From positions 10,148,479-10,212,478 of the forward strand of contig CM072899.1 of assembly GCA_037013685.1 (NCBI GenBank): a DNA stretch of 64,000 nucleotides, in the 5' to 3' direction. Position numbers and translations under genes: made by a program. Below the pieces are notes generated by a model, which did no database searches, was not told the DNA's origin, and saw nothing but the letters and a program-made list of their open reading frames with translations. The DNA comes from Acridotheres tristis (lineage: Eukaryota; Chordata; Aves; Passeriformes; Sturnidae). How positions within the stretch are numbered: position 1 is the stretch's first letter; each line of letters begins with the position of its first letter. Positions 31,801-44,480 of the stretch are shown one piece after another.

Positions 31801-34800
31801 AGTTGCATAAGGCCTTGGCAGGGTGGCTGTAGAAATATAGGGCCTCTTATCTGAATAAGAGCTGGCCACAGCTGTTGCAGATCTTGAAGGAATTATTTCT
31901 GTGCCTGTCAAACATCTGCTTTGTAAGCAAACAAAGCGGCTGAAGCACTAGTGGTGCACATGACATGCTGCAGCTCATGGGGCAGAGCCAGGAGGCAGTA
32001 GATGGAAACTTCTTTTCCCTGGCATCAGAAACCTGATGTCTCATGAGTGTCTCAGATGAACAGATAGGCCCTAAACCCTCTGTGTTATATAGATCTGTGC
32101 CTTGTCTTAGGAAAAGAGCCAGTGTGGTCCAAGCACTGATCTCAGTGTCTGGTAAGCTATAAATCATCTACAGCTGTCAGGAATATTCTGACATACAGAA
32201 CTACATTTATTTGCTTTCTCACCACCCAGGAATTATTCCATATAAACGTGTGTCGACCCAAAAAGGCTGATGCTAAAAGTCAGAATGTACATTGGAGTCC
32301 TTTGACATTAAATATCTTCTTCCTCTTTTGTTTTTCCTCCCTTAGTCATCCCTATATTTTTCCTCTACAAAACAGTCACAGTGCATCCTCTGTTAACCAG
32401 ACCAGCTGCCTTTCTGTATCTCTTGTAGTGTCCCCATTACTAAAACTCCCACCCTACACAATAAATGCCCCCTGAGACTCTGGCCACAGGGAGTGGGGTA
32501 CCTGTACAGTGGGTGACCAGAACTCTTCATGCTCCCTCGTGTTTTTATGCTGCCACCAGTCCCATAAAACCCCATGACAAGTGCCTGTTGCTGTGTTTCT
32601 TTGCATGTCTGCAACGTGCACCTTCACTCTCCCAAAATGTAGGTGCTGTGGGAGAACCCAGTCCAAACATAAGGACTGACCACCATTTGAGGACACTGAT
32701 TTTGTGTTTTTCCACTCAAAACTTTCCTTCTTTGTGCTCTAACAAAACCCACTAGCACTTAAGGAAGAGGATGGTGACTGTGAATAGATGAACAACCAGA
32801 TGAATGAATGTAAAAGGTTGACCTGAGGTCTCTCTCTTCTGTTATTTTCCCTGGCAGACTTCCAAGTGTTCCTGCAGTGTGTTCCTGAGCTGTTTATCCA
32901 CATCTTTTTGAAAATATCTTAGTTCAATGTGACACAGCTCCACATTTTCTTTATATGTATAATCAAATGCAAACAATTAAGATTGCCTAACTGAGCTCTG
33001 TGCCAACAGGTAACTACAGTTCAAACAGCCTTTTACGCAGTTAACAGGTTGGACAGCATTTCCTCCACACCCTTCAAACAAAGTTATGGTGTAACATCCA
33101 GCAGAACTTTCTGTCAAAATCTCCAGTTCTAGGCTGAGCTCTCAGGGCAACTGCCTGAGCCCCCAGGTTGTGAAGGACACCTCTAGGCTGAGCAGAAAAT
33201 CTATGCATGGCATTCAGTTTTCATGCAGAGGTGGGAATGGATCCCTTCCAGGCTCCATGCAAGACCACAAAGCTACTGCCAGTTCTCTGTGTGGCAGCTG
33301 GAAGCTAACATAGCAATATCACCTTGCAATGAAGACAATCTTATCAAAGACTTCCAACTAATTTCCATTCCAGTTATGTTCTGCAATTTTTATCTCGTTA
33401 TTCTCAATGACACTGGGCACAGGAGGTGTTAATATAAAGGAAGACTGTGTTTCTAGTCACAGCTTAACACTATGGGCAGAGAGAGTTGGGTTTTGTTACA
33501 AGCTTTGCCATAGATCTGGGTTGATTAGCATACCTTTGCCTCATGGCTTTTAAACTGCAAAGTGGTGTGAGCAGTCACACTTAACTGTGAATTTAAAATC
33601 ATTACTGTATTTGAAGTTCTTTTTCTGGAAGATGCAGGTGGCTTGGCTACACTTGTAGGAGAGATCACCTCCAAGTGTCTGCTCAGACACTGCGTTTTGA
33701 AGATTTGCATAGTTAAGTTTGTGCTCATCATTCACGTGGGTAGCTGGGTTTAGTTTAGCTGGGGCTGGAGGTGGTGCTTGGCCAGACTTGTGTGAATGGA
33801 ATCTCAGACTTCAAAGAAAGGAGAGCAGCAGGGAAGGGACTCAGCCAAGGACTGGCTGTGAGATGTGGGACTTTTCAGCTCCCAGGTTCAAATCCAATGA
33901 AGTTAATAAAAATCAGATGGCTTTCTTGCCATCTGGCAGCCAGTTGGGAGCTTGTGTGCATTCTATAGGTGAAATTTACTATCAAGTTACAGGATAAATT
34001 ATTTCATCAGCTCTAAGGACAAGCTGGGAACGGTGAAGAAAACTGAATAAACTGCATCAACCTAGGGAAGTGGTATGGTACTTTAAAGGAGTGATGTGTG
34101 GGAGGAATGAGCTAAGTCTTGATCTTACAGCTTCTTTTTTTAACAGAGGAGGACAGACTTTACAACACCAAGAATTCTTCCTAGGAAATTGAGTAGGTCA
34201 GAGCTTTCTGACAACCCTGTGGTCCTTTCCATGAAACTGATGATTTTGATGCATCAGGGAAACTCACAGCCCTAACCACACATTTTCTTTGGTTTGAGAA
34301 GGCAGGTTAACCTCCCTGTTGAACAAAGTTTCATTTATTTTTCGTACTCACAGTAAAGATGGATGTGACCTCAAGGGAGAGGTAGAGGTAGTTTTACAGG
34401 ATGGCCAGAGCAGGATGTAAAATCATACAGTGACTTGTGGCTGTGCAGAGATCTTATAAAAACTGCATTAATTGCGTGCTTTTCAAAGCAGGCAGTACCT
34501 CAGCTGGTGGCTATTTCACAGTAGCCCATGGCTCCTTCTCTATTGGAAGAACACAAGCCTTGTAATGCCTGAAGTACTCTGCTAATGTGAAAACAGATCC
34601 CAAGACACTTCACAGTTTACCGGGAGGAGAAAGGGTCTTCCAAATTTCTGCCCATCCCCTTCTCAGCCCTGGGGAAAGCTGTCATTTCCCCACAGGCTCC
34701 GGGAGCCTGCTTGTGGGAAGTGCTGAGGGACTGGTGTACTATTAGCAGGGAGTCAATAACAGCCCTGGGCAGGACACTGGGAGGAAGGTGACTCTTTTCT

Positions 34801-35647
34801 AGCAATTTCTCACTTTCCTTCTTCCCCTGTGAGAGCTGAGGGATGGTGGCTGCAGCTGCCAGGGCTGTGAGTGTCTGAAAGCACCCAGGTGCTCAGGGAC
34901 ACCAGTGCAGCTGATGGGGTTTGGGGCTGGGCAGGAGGGCTCTGCTCAGCACAGGTGGGTGGGCTCAGAGTGTTTAAAACAGCTGTGATCAGTGGTGTGT
35001 GCTGTAGGAATGAGCAGCTTGGCTGCTCTGGGACTGGGAAGTGCTAACAGTGTCCCCTCATCCCAAAAGGCACTGGAGGAGAGCCCTGTCTGCATGGAGC
35101 TGGCAGGTGAGGAATCTCTCTGTGCTTTCTGGGTTCATTTATCTCAGTGTTATTTTGCTGGTGCAGACCCTTGTTTCACCCTCTGGGTATGTTTGGAGAA
35201 CTGGATGGGGCCAGCTGAGTGTGGAGCTCCTGGCAGGTACCTCTGTGATGTGAGGTTCTTTTTTATTTGCATTTGTTTATCCATCTTAGTTTCCTGTTTG
35301 TCTCCACTTACCTGGAAACTTGTGACACCTCTTTTTGTTGTCACAGCAACTTATTTTCTATAGGATAACATTCATGTTGTTGTCTGGTGGGAACTGAAGT
35401 ATCAAGAGATTGTTTGTAGAACTGATGGCAAGAGAAAGGCTTGGCTGGCTTAGTGTAGTATTGGAGGAACTTTTCTTTCTCCACCTTGGGTTTATGAATC
35501 TCTTTACGTTTTGCAGTGGTATAGAAGCAGAATTTGGCTAATGTAGCTGGTGTGGTTCTTTCACATGACATTTTATAGTTGGGAGAGAATTTCCGGGTAT
35601 TTTCAAGTGGAGATGCAAGCTCAAGCCAAGGTTGGGGCTTTTGCAGT
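28894..35647. other. Long unassigned noncoding stretch
   Basis: Nearly 7 kb with no recognisable exon, transposon end or RNA gene. The part 29750-30020 is AT-rich with motifs such as CTTATTAATAATAG. Frames of 100-123 codons (minus 32167-31847, plus 34992-35363) are shadowed by others of similar size. GC rises at 34840-34960 without becoming CpG-rich. Old repeats too decayed to recognise by eye may be present. Confidence 0.5.
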
Positions 35648-35680
35648 TGTAAAAAGAAAAAGAAAAAAAACAAAAAACCA
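35648..35680. repeat. A-rich low-complexity tract
   Basis: A runs interrupted by single G or C residues over about 33 bases. No upstream AATAAA at tail distance. Confidence 0.8.
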
Positions 35681-35808
35681 AGGTCAGAGCTTTTGCATGA
35701 AATGAAGCAGTAATTCAGTGTCCCAGATTAAGAGAAGAAAATGGCGCTAACACCACCCCCCCAAACTGCTGTCATCCATGTTCAGTATTGGCAAATAAGA
35801 TTTAATCT

Positions 35809-35885
35809 CGTGATTGTGTAACTGAGGAAACTGAGGCAGGGAGTGACCAAGAAATCATTGAGAGAGCTTAGAATGTCATCCTAGG
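35809..35885 (-). mobile_element. MIR-type core-SINE relic, minus orientation
   Basis: CTGAGGAAACTGAGGCAGGG at 35822-35841 is close to the complement of the MIR core (TGAGGAAACTGAGGCACAG), followed by GAGTGACCAAGAAATCA in place of AAGTGACTTGCCCAAGGTCA. The head end and the tail are lost or too mutated to place. Confidence 0.6.
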
Positions 35886-36150
35886 GTTTGGGGTGGGTCT
35901 TTAGTTGGAGCTGGTGATTTTGGGTGTTTCAGTGCAAGAACCTCTAAGAGACTCTGGTGTGTGTTTTTTGGGGTTTTATTTGTTTATTTGTTTCATTTTG
36001 TTGCAGCAGCCCTGTCTTTGTACCCCATCTTGTTCCCTTTCTCCACTGCAGGTGTGCACTCCTGTCTAGGAGGTGTATGGTGCCTTTTCAGTGCACAATT
36101 CTGGGTGCTGTAGAAGTGAATTGTATGAATAATATATGTATTTGAAAAAA

Positions 36151-36222
36151 TTCTTACCTTGTACCACCTTAAGTAAGAAAAATTCTTACCTTTCACCCAC
36201 CTTCTTCCTTGAGTAAGAAAAA
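36151..36222. repeat. Duplicated hairpin unit
   Basis: Two adjacent units each begin TTCTTACC and end GTAAGAAAAA: 36151-36182 (32 bases) and 36183-36222 (40 bases). In each, TTCTTAC and GTAAGAA are complementary arms of 7 bases. The loops share ACCACCTT/CCACCTT-like cores but differ in length. It looks like a local tandem duplication of an inverted repeat, not a known family. Confidence 0.8.
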
Positions 36223-39200
36223 CTGCCTGGGGGAAGTAGTTCCACCTACATGTACCCTACAGCTAGAGGCTGATTCTGAGGAACTTACCTAGCTTTTGCC
36301 TGCTGTAGTACACAGGTGAGAATGGGCTGCCAAGGACGTGACTTGCCATTTCTAAGATATACAAGTCTGATGCAAGGAGCAGCAGATGTAGCTACAAACC
36401 TGCCAGGATGAATCTTTCTCCGTGTGAGTGGCGTGTGTTGTTGAAACTGGGTCTCACTTTAAGGAAATGGCAGATGGGACTGTGAGAGGGACAAAGAGAA
36501 GCAAACCTTAGCGTGTTTGGCATGTTAATTTGGGCTCTGAGAGCTCTAAAGGGACTATCCCAGAGGCGTGTGTTGCTTAGCAGTTTTGGCTTGCCACAGG
36601 TAATAAAAGTCTGCACTCATGAAGAACTAAATGTACAAGTTTATTAAAACATGAGTAGACTGTTGTCTTTATCGAGGAAAATTTCTTGTCCTCTTTCATC
36701 ACACTTTATAGAGCATGTTGAGACACAATTGAGAACACTGCTGCTCTTGTTCGGAAGCAGGGAGTGTTCCTGTGAATAGGAAAGCTCCATTTGAATTAAT
36801 CATGGCTGATTAGGCATCTAATAGGCTCTGCAGCTCTTTAGAGCTGAGGTCCGCAGAAGTAGCTGATGTAAAAATCGTGTGTGTATGTGACAGTAGTAAG
36901 AACTATCCTGCCCGGGCATATGTACAGCTCTCTGTAGGCATGCACAGGGGTTTTGTTTCCATGGCCTTGCAGTTTCATACTTTGACCAGGTTATGTCTCA
37001 CAGCTGTCTGCATCACCACTTATTCTTTGCCTCAAAAACAGGGTTAGTCAGCATTCTCTGGCCTTTTTTGGGGAATTGCAATAAACTGTGGGGTTGTCAG
37101 AAGCGTGTGTGTCTAGAAATAATAACAGTAAAATCATCACCAAGAAGGAAAGATTGAAGTTCACAGGATTTTGTGTGTATGCTTACTTTTATGAGCAAAG
37201 AACAGATGCATTAAAAAAATTAACCAGACACAGTTGGGAACATGCTAAGTGAAATCTGTGTTTGCTGTATGTGCATGTATTTATTTGTCTGGGTGGTTTT
37301 AAATGATGAGAGAAGAAAACATATTGAAGCACTGCTTTGTAGAAGTCTCCCAAAGCCTGTTTCAAACCTAGGCCTGCTTACCAATCTATTCAGCCCCTCC
37401 TCTGGGGAGTTCCATGAAAGAACTTTTTTTCTGCTTTATGCTACTCGGTGTAGTTATTATGAGGGAGAAAGATCTGTTGTCTCACATCTAAATATCTATT
37501 TCAAAGCGAAGTAAAAACATGAGATGTCTTTTTGTTCAGCATTTGTACAGCTCCTGCTCAGCAGGACTGCTTATGATTGAGATTCTTGATCTCTTTATCA
37601 ATACAGAAAGGCAGTAAAAGAAGCTGCTACCTGGGGCAGCCCTAATTCCTACATCTGACCAATGCAAAAAAGCAAAGCTCTTCAAATGCCAAACAGACCA
37701 TCTGTTAACGTGCCATGCCAAGTTTCTGGAAGACCAGCAATGCAACTCAGATTGTGAAAGTATCTAAAACATTCCATAGATAATTTTTGTGATAGGAAAC
37801 CTTCAAGTTGTGAGTGAAGCTGTAAGCAGTCCTGCCCTGGAAGTCACGGAGTCTGGGAAGGGAGCAGGCAGACAGCAGCAGTTCAGTCCCCTGACTCTAC
37901 TGATGCTGCTGGGCACGTCCCAGGGCCAGGCATTGAGGAGAGGCAGCTGCAGCTCAAAAGCCTGTGCAGACTGGAATGTTCTACTCGACCATTCTATTCG
38001 TGTTCTTGGAGGGAAATTCTCATCATCTCTCAGTAAAGCACCTTTACTGAGACTCACTTGAACACGGTGAGTCTGCTCTAATGATTCATACACAGGAAGG
38101 CACAGATCTTTGATCGCCTCTCAGTACTTGTTTTCATCCTGATGGATTTTAAGAATGAATAGACTATGAGGTGCTAAAAGCTTAGCCCAGGCTGAGTGGG
38201 TGGAGGAAAGGGGATATTGCTAAATGAACGCTGTGCTATTTATTGCTGAGTGGATGTCTCACAGATTGTAAAAAACAAGGTTTGTTTTTTTTTTTCCCAT
38301 GGCTGCTTCTGGGAGGTAAAATGCACCCAGGTAAGTTCCAACCTGACAACAGTGAGAAGGTGGCCACAGCACTTGCTTAAAATTGCTGCTCCAGTATATG
38401 AGATTCCTGGGATTAGGAATGCTCTAGGCTTGTGCTCTCTATCTGAATGCTTGTGCTTCCCTAGCTCCCCTTTTGTGTGATTATGAGCTTAACTCTTGGC
38501 GTTTTTGCTGTAATATGTACTGTATTTGAATACTTGTTAAATGTTCCATGTGCATAGAAATGGAAAGCTCTTCAGACTGCAGTTTTTCCCCAAATTAAAT
38601 AAGTGTTGCAGATTCATCCACTGTGACTTTACCAGCAGGGTAGTTGGGTTTTCTCCTACAGTTTCTGCTCTGAGTGTGTGACCTTAGTTTGCTCACTTCT
38701 GTCTTGTGGAAGGAGATATTGCTCAGCCCTCACTCCAGTAAGAGACCATGGCTTTGGCCCGGATTCTTCAGATGGGAACGTGCCTACCCTCGTTTCTACA
38801 ACTGTGTTACAGAACCTGCTGGTTTCTGTACTAAAATTAAGTTCAAGCCTATGTGTTGGTATAATTGGGGCCTGAGAGAACTGAAGCAAAATGTCCCAGA
38901 GAGTGTGTGCTTTTTCCTTTGTAACCCTCTGATGTGCATATGCTTTAAATTCGTTCTTGAAATGCATCCACTTTGCTCTGAGAGGGAGTTCTTTTTCAAG
39001 GAAAAAAGGAAGGAGGACAAAAATATTTTAGGTTGTGATAGTTGCTTTTGACAGGGGATGGGATCAATTTCTAATGTGACAAGGTGATCATCTCCATCTC
39101 ACAGGGTCTTGTCCAAGCATCTCTCAATGTGAAGAGATTTATAGGCACAGATCTGCAATGCCAGCAAAATAATGGGTGTTGTAGGATCTTGGGTATCTAA

Positions 39201-40600
39201 TGAAAGGGACCTCCAGGTGCTGTCCGAAGGGAATTTAGGAAGGCATGGAATCAGAGTCATTCTGCAGTGTGAGAAGTTATGGAAAATGTGTGGCTGTCTT
39301 GTGCAGGTGACATGTGGATTTCGTGGGTATAGGGAGAAACTGTGTGCTCAGCATCTACAACTCAAAATGTTCCTGGAGCTGTAAAGAGGACTGAAGGAAA
39401 GCTTTGGGGTCTGGAATGAAGCTCTGAAATGGAAGATTTGCTATAGGCACAGTTTTGTGGACTGGGAAGTGTATAGGGTTGTGCTGATAGTGCCCTGGTT
39501 TTTTAGTATCTTTTTTTCTTTTTGAAAATAAGGCTACTGCATGTGGAATTATAAATCACAGTGAAATTCATATATAAAAGAAGCCAAAACAATTAAAAAT
39601 AAGTGTTTTCCTTCATTTTTGTGCATTCTCATTTTCCCATTTGGCTTCATGGTTTCCAAGCCACTGAAGCCTTTGATAAAGCCAGTGCAAGGATGACAGT
39701 CATCACCTCCAGCTACTGAAGTTTGGTTATCTGTTACTCACCAGGCCTTCCTCATTGATGAAGTCTAACTGTACCTGCAGGATGATTCAGCACGTGCAAA
39801 AACCTTCAGTGAAATAAGACCTGGACGTGTCTGGCTCTTTCTGTAGCTAATGGGGAGCAGCTGGGCAGTTCTGAGTCAGCTGGGGCAGAGACTGGTCCGT
39901 GTTCCACAAAGATCTGTCTTCTCCTCAGTGCTGGCTGCCAGTGGGCACATCTTGGGCACACACTTGTTCACAAGAGCTGTTTTCCAGCAAGTCTTGTTTC
40001 TGCTCTGATCTTCAATTCTGTCCTTTGCCAAGCAAGGTTTGAGAGCAGCTGTGCTCTGTGTTAACAATGACAATGTCCTCCAGCTCTGGGAAATCCTCTT
40101 GAATGCATTGCCAGCCTGAAGAGTGACACTTGCTTCACAGAATATGATGTAACTCTTTGGTGTCTAAATGGATTTGTTTGCTGTTTGTTTCCAATAACAC
40201 CAGGAAAAAATGTGTTGTCCTGGATTTTAGAGGAAGTAAAGGCCTGTGGAAGGTGTTGATGCTGCAGACATTTGAAGACAGATCTGCATTGTGCTCTGTC
40301 AGTCAAAGAGTTGACGAATTTAGTTCAGACCACCCCAGAAAAGGGGAGTGACTGTGATGCTTAAGTCTGCTTTCAAATATTTCTTTTCCCAAGTTTAAGA
40401 ATTTACATCCAGCTCAGATGGAGCTATAGCAGCTCAAAGTAGAGAGGCAGCACAGTTTCCTGCACCAAAAACATCCTCTGCTCCTCCATGAAGTCTGGCA
40501 GAAAGTCTTTGTGCTGTGGCAATCCTAGGCATTTGGACTGATGGCATGGAAACAAATACCAAGGAGTGAGCTTTCAGTTGCTTTCACATTGATTTGTTCC
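36223..40600. other. Unassigned noncoding stretch
   Basis: Contains a block near 36780-36850 with GAATTAATCATGGCTGATTAGG that could be regulatory, and AT-rich parts near 37080-37220 and 39500-39620. Frames up to 125 codons (plus, 38674-39051) are overlapped by minus frames of 103 and 74. No exon or repeat was recognised. Confidence 0.5.
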
Positions 40601-43560
40601 CTGTGAGTTTTTTAACATGTGGTGTTCATGGCAGAAACGTGTGACCAGGAGACTCTTGATTTGGAGGCTGGGTTATACCACTGCCCAGAATACAGCAGAG
40701 TCACCTGGCTGGGCAAAACATGTGTGAGCTCTTCTCCCCATCTCCTGCAGTCACAGGCATTTCTGCCTGTGTGTTCTTCAGCTGCAGAACCCTTCTCACT
40801 GTAGAGTATCTGTCATCATGTGTTCAAAATAATCCAAAGCTAAAATGGGAGCATTCCCTTTCTCTCCAGGCTGAGCCCAGAATAGGCAGCAGAGTCTGTC
40901 TTAAAGGCTTGCAAGTGAATTGTGCAAGATCTTGGTACTGGGAGCATGTGGAGTGTGCTGCCACATCTGGGGAGCTGCTGTAGGGAAGGGTCAGGGGACC
41001 CTCTGCAGGACTGTGAAAGATGCCAACATAGAAGCCCAGCCTGTACTGCCAAATTCCTCTTCCCAGTAACTCCTGGGGTGATGGGGGAGTGGCATATAGG
41101 AGCACTGATCTGCAGATCTGTTTTCCTTATAATGGATTACATCAAACCACAGGTCTTCAAATTATGCAGAGGAGTAATTTTCCCCAACTGCAGGTTTCTG
41201 TTTTCCAGCAATGCATCAGGGTGAGGTAAATGGCAAGAACTGAAGCATGTTTAATTTAATGGGGACGACAGCAAGACAGATGGCTGGTGGTGGATCACTT
41301 ATGCAGGCCTGAGAATGCCAGCTTCTGGGTGGAGATGAGAACTGAGAAAGTGCTCAATTAATCTCACTGGAGGCATGAGCTGCTGTGGGAGCTCTACTGT
41401 GCTTGTGCGTGTGTGTTGCCTCTGAAGGTGCCTGTACAAGAGTGATCATTCTTCATATAAACACCTTCCCTCTCAGGCAAACAAAGAAAATTGTGCTTAG
41501 ACAAGTATTTGCAATTCTCTCCTTTAATTCATTTTCCAAAATGCTGTTGCCATTCAGCTGTGGAGAATAAATAATACTATCCACCCACAAAGAAAGGGCA
41601 GCAAGGGGTCCACAATCTCTTCAGGCTAAAAATTATTTCTTCAAAAGAGTTTGGCAGCTGCTTTCAAATATCAAAGATCTTCACAAAAGCATGGAATGGG
41701 TGATAATTGGTATGAGGTGTTTGGTTGGGTTTTTTCAGCCTGTTTCCCTTGTGCCCCTTGACCTGTCTCTGTGCTGTACCCTGCCCTTCATGGCCACATC
41801 TCTAAAAGACAGGACCATTGCACATGAACTGCATGTGCTTGGTGGGAAAAGTAAGGGGAATGTTCTTTTTTAAGGCACAGAGTGTGCTGGCAGATATTGT
41901 CCTTGATCTGTTTCCCTTATACCACTGTAGATAAAATTTTCTGGTTTCTCCTGGGTATGGCAGTGGGTGAAGGACTCACCAGATACCTGTATTGATTTAC
42001 TTGGGTTGTATACAGCACTAGAACAGCAACACCAGTGTGGTAAGACATCTGGAAATATCATCACAGATCAGTAAGGGGACAGCACAGACTCATCCACATG
42101 CTGCTGTCTCCACCATTGCAGTGAGCATGTTTTGTCTGGATTCCTGTGTGCAGCTCTGCAGGTAAAATACTTCTCAGCACGGTATTTCCTTCCAATGTAC
42201 TCATTCTTTCCAAAGTCCTCATGCATATAATCCCTTGCTGCTTTTTTTCCTAAATAAAATGAGCAAATTTCCTGCTAATTGTAGCAAAATCCAGCAAGAC
42301 TTTTCCAAAATTTTGTCTCCTTGGCTTTTATTCATGACATTTCTAATTTGTCCAAGGGGAGCTGTTAACTGAGCTGGACCTAATTCATTAGGTGCCACCT
42401 TTTATTTTGCTACTTGCTGCTGAAGTCTTAGCACTGCTTGGAAGCACAAGCCTGTTTAGAATGACAGAAGGTCTTGAGCTGGGTTTAGTACAGAAACAAA
42501 TTTCAAATGGAGATGGCAAGAGAATATATTGGCATTTGGTGTTTGAAGACCTTGCATTATTTTATTGTACAGCAGTTTATTGTGTTGTATCCTACTGTGA
42601 GGGACAGATTGTTAACCAGAGAGTTATGAGACTTGAAGGTGGGAACTTCACCCACCCTGGTTCTTAAAGGTGACAGATAGCAGCTGGTAAAGTCTCTTCT
42701 GGAAGGACTTGTGGTCTCCCACAGGAGATGTGAATGTGGTGTCTCCTTCCTGCTGAGCACAACTCATGGGGGTTCATGGATTTCTGCTAATTTCACTTCA
42801 TTACAGACCTTCCTGCTCTACTACAAAGTAAGAGTAGGTGGGTGACAGGAGCAGTGTGTTCCGTCCTGGGTAATTCTCCTTGTGGAGTCTGAGCCAGATG
42901 AGAGAAGGCTCCTCCATGGCCAGGTGAGGGGCTGCATTCCTCCAGTGCTGGTGCTCTGCCCAGAGCCAAGGATTTCCCTTGGACCTGGGGCAAGCAGGCA
43001 AGTTAATGCAGAATTGAGCATACAGCAGGAGGTGTAGATCTTTCCCAGGGAATTTGTTTTTCAGAGTGAAATCTTTAGGTCTTTTCCTTAAGCTGCTTTA
43101 GGTAAAGAAGATGTTTCAGACTAATGCCCACAAAGTAGCCACAGCTATAATAAAGCTGTGTGTCAGAAATCAGCATTCCTGTGCTTTATTCTTCCAACAG
43201 AGAATCAGCCAAGGGGGGAATGAGATACAAAATACAAAGACCAAAAAAAGGCATCTGAAATAGAAAGGGAAAATATGCATGGGCCATAATTCTTTCTATC
43301 TCCCCCCAAGTTCTTAAGATTGAGACTGGGACCTCTTGAAGGCAAGAAGGCTTTAGCACTCAAACTGAATTCTTAATCCGGGAAGAATTACATTCTAGTA
43401 AAACTTAGTGTACACAATTACAAATCCAAATCTTTCTGGTATAATTTATCACAAGTCCACTAACTGATGGTGACCCAATTCAGACTTGCATGAATCTTCC
43501 TTCTGCTCCATTTACACATTTCTGTACCTCAGTTTTATCAGATCTGTGACTGCCAAGTGA
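40601..43560. other. Unassigned noncoding stretch
   Basis: Frames of 60-100 codons occur on both strands (largest plus 40922-41224) with no recognisable product. No mobile element or RNA gene was seen. Confidence 0.5.
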
Positions 43561-44480
43561 CAGAAGTCAAATGATAGGCTATTTGAGTGCTGAACATCAG
43601 AAGCTTCTCTGACTCTTTCAAAATCAGATTAGTTACTTTGTAGCATCTATCATTATGTAATGCATCCTTTTCAGCCCTCATAAACCTTTAAGGCTCTATA
43701 AATTACTCTACAGGACACAATAATATATTGCCTGCCCCAGAAATTGCACAGCAAACTGCTAATGGAATTACAGTGGAATTCTCTGTACTGTGTGTTCTAT
43801 GGAGTGCTGTCTACTATGCAATAGATCAGCTAATGCTTCTGTTTAGCAACACCTGATTGAACAATAAGGTGCTAAGCAGCACATGATGAGATCATTTTAT
43901 ATATGGTTTAAAGCCCTCTAAAGCTATAAGGCAAAGTAGGTATCTTATATTTAGAGTGACCTGAGTCATTCTAAGTGATGCTGACTACCCACATTCCAGA
44001 GCTTTAGTCACATGTTAGAGGTTACTGAATCAGGACTTGTCTGTGGATACCTTTGTCTGAGTAATTGCACTGAAGTTAATAACACTTGCTAATAAGGTAC
44101 AGCTCCTGGGAATTGGGTCACATCAGGCCTTGTAGGATGTTTTGTATCATAACACATTGTTCCATTAAACATGAACTTGTGTTTGATACCTTTCAGTGCT
44201 GTAATAGCTGTAATTAGTGGCAGGTCTTCTCCCATATAAACATCTGTCTTTCCCATGCAGATTTTCTGATTAATTCTCCTGTTGACTCTTCCCAGGATGT
44301 CTCATGGGGAGAGGTGCTCTGCCACTTCAGAGCAAGGCAGAAGTGTCAAAACATGCTGAAGAAGCATCTTTATATTCAAATGGTGGAAAGTGTCTCTGAA
44401 TATGGTACAAAGGTCAGAACGTTAACTCTTTAGACTTAATGATCGGAGATGCTTGTAAGAAACCAGAATGTGGTAATCCC
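43561..44480. other. AT-rich stretch without open frames, possible old repeat or conserved element
   Basis: No frame reaches 60 codons across this stretch. Near 44055-44090 the sequence GAGTAATTGCACTGAAGTTA resembles the GAGTAATCCCATTGAAGTCA-type module of old amniote repeats. The rest has scattered AACAAT and ATTA cores. Either an ancient transposon relic or regulatory DNA is possible. Confidence 0.25.

Noticed and set aside
33880..33900. AGGTTCAAATCC as the B box of a tRNA or tRNA-derived SINE
   Set aside because: No A box at the right distance, no cloverleaf, and the flanks do not follow MIR.
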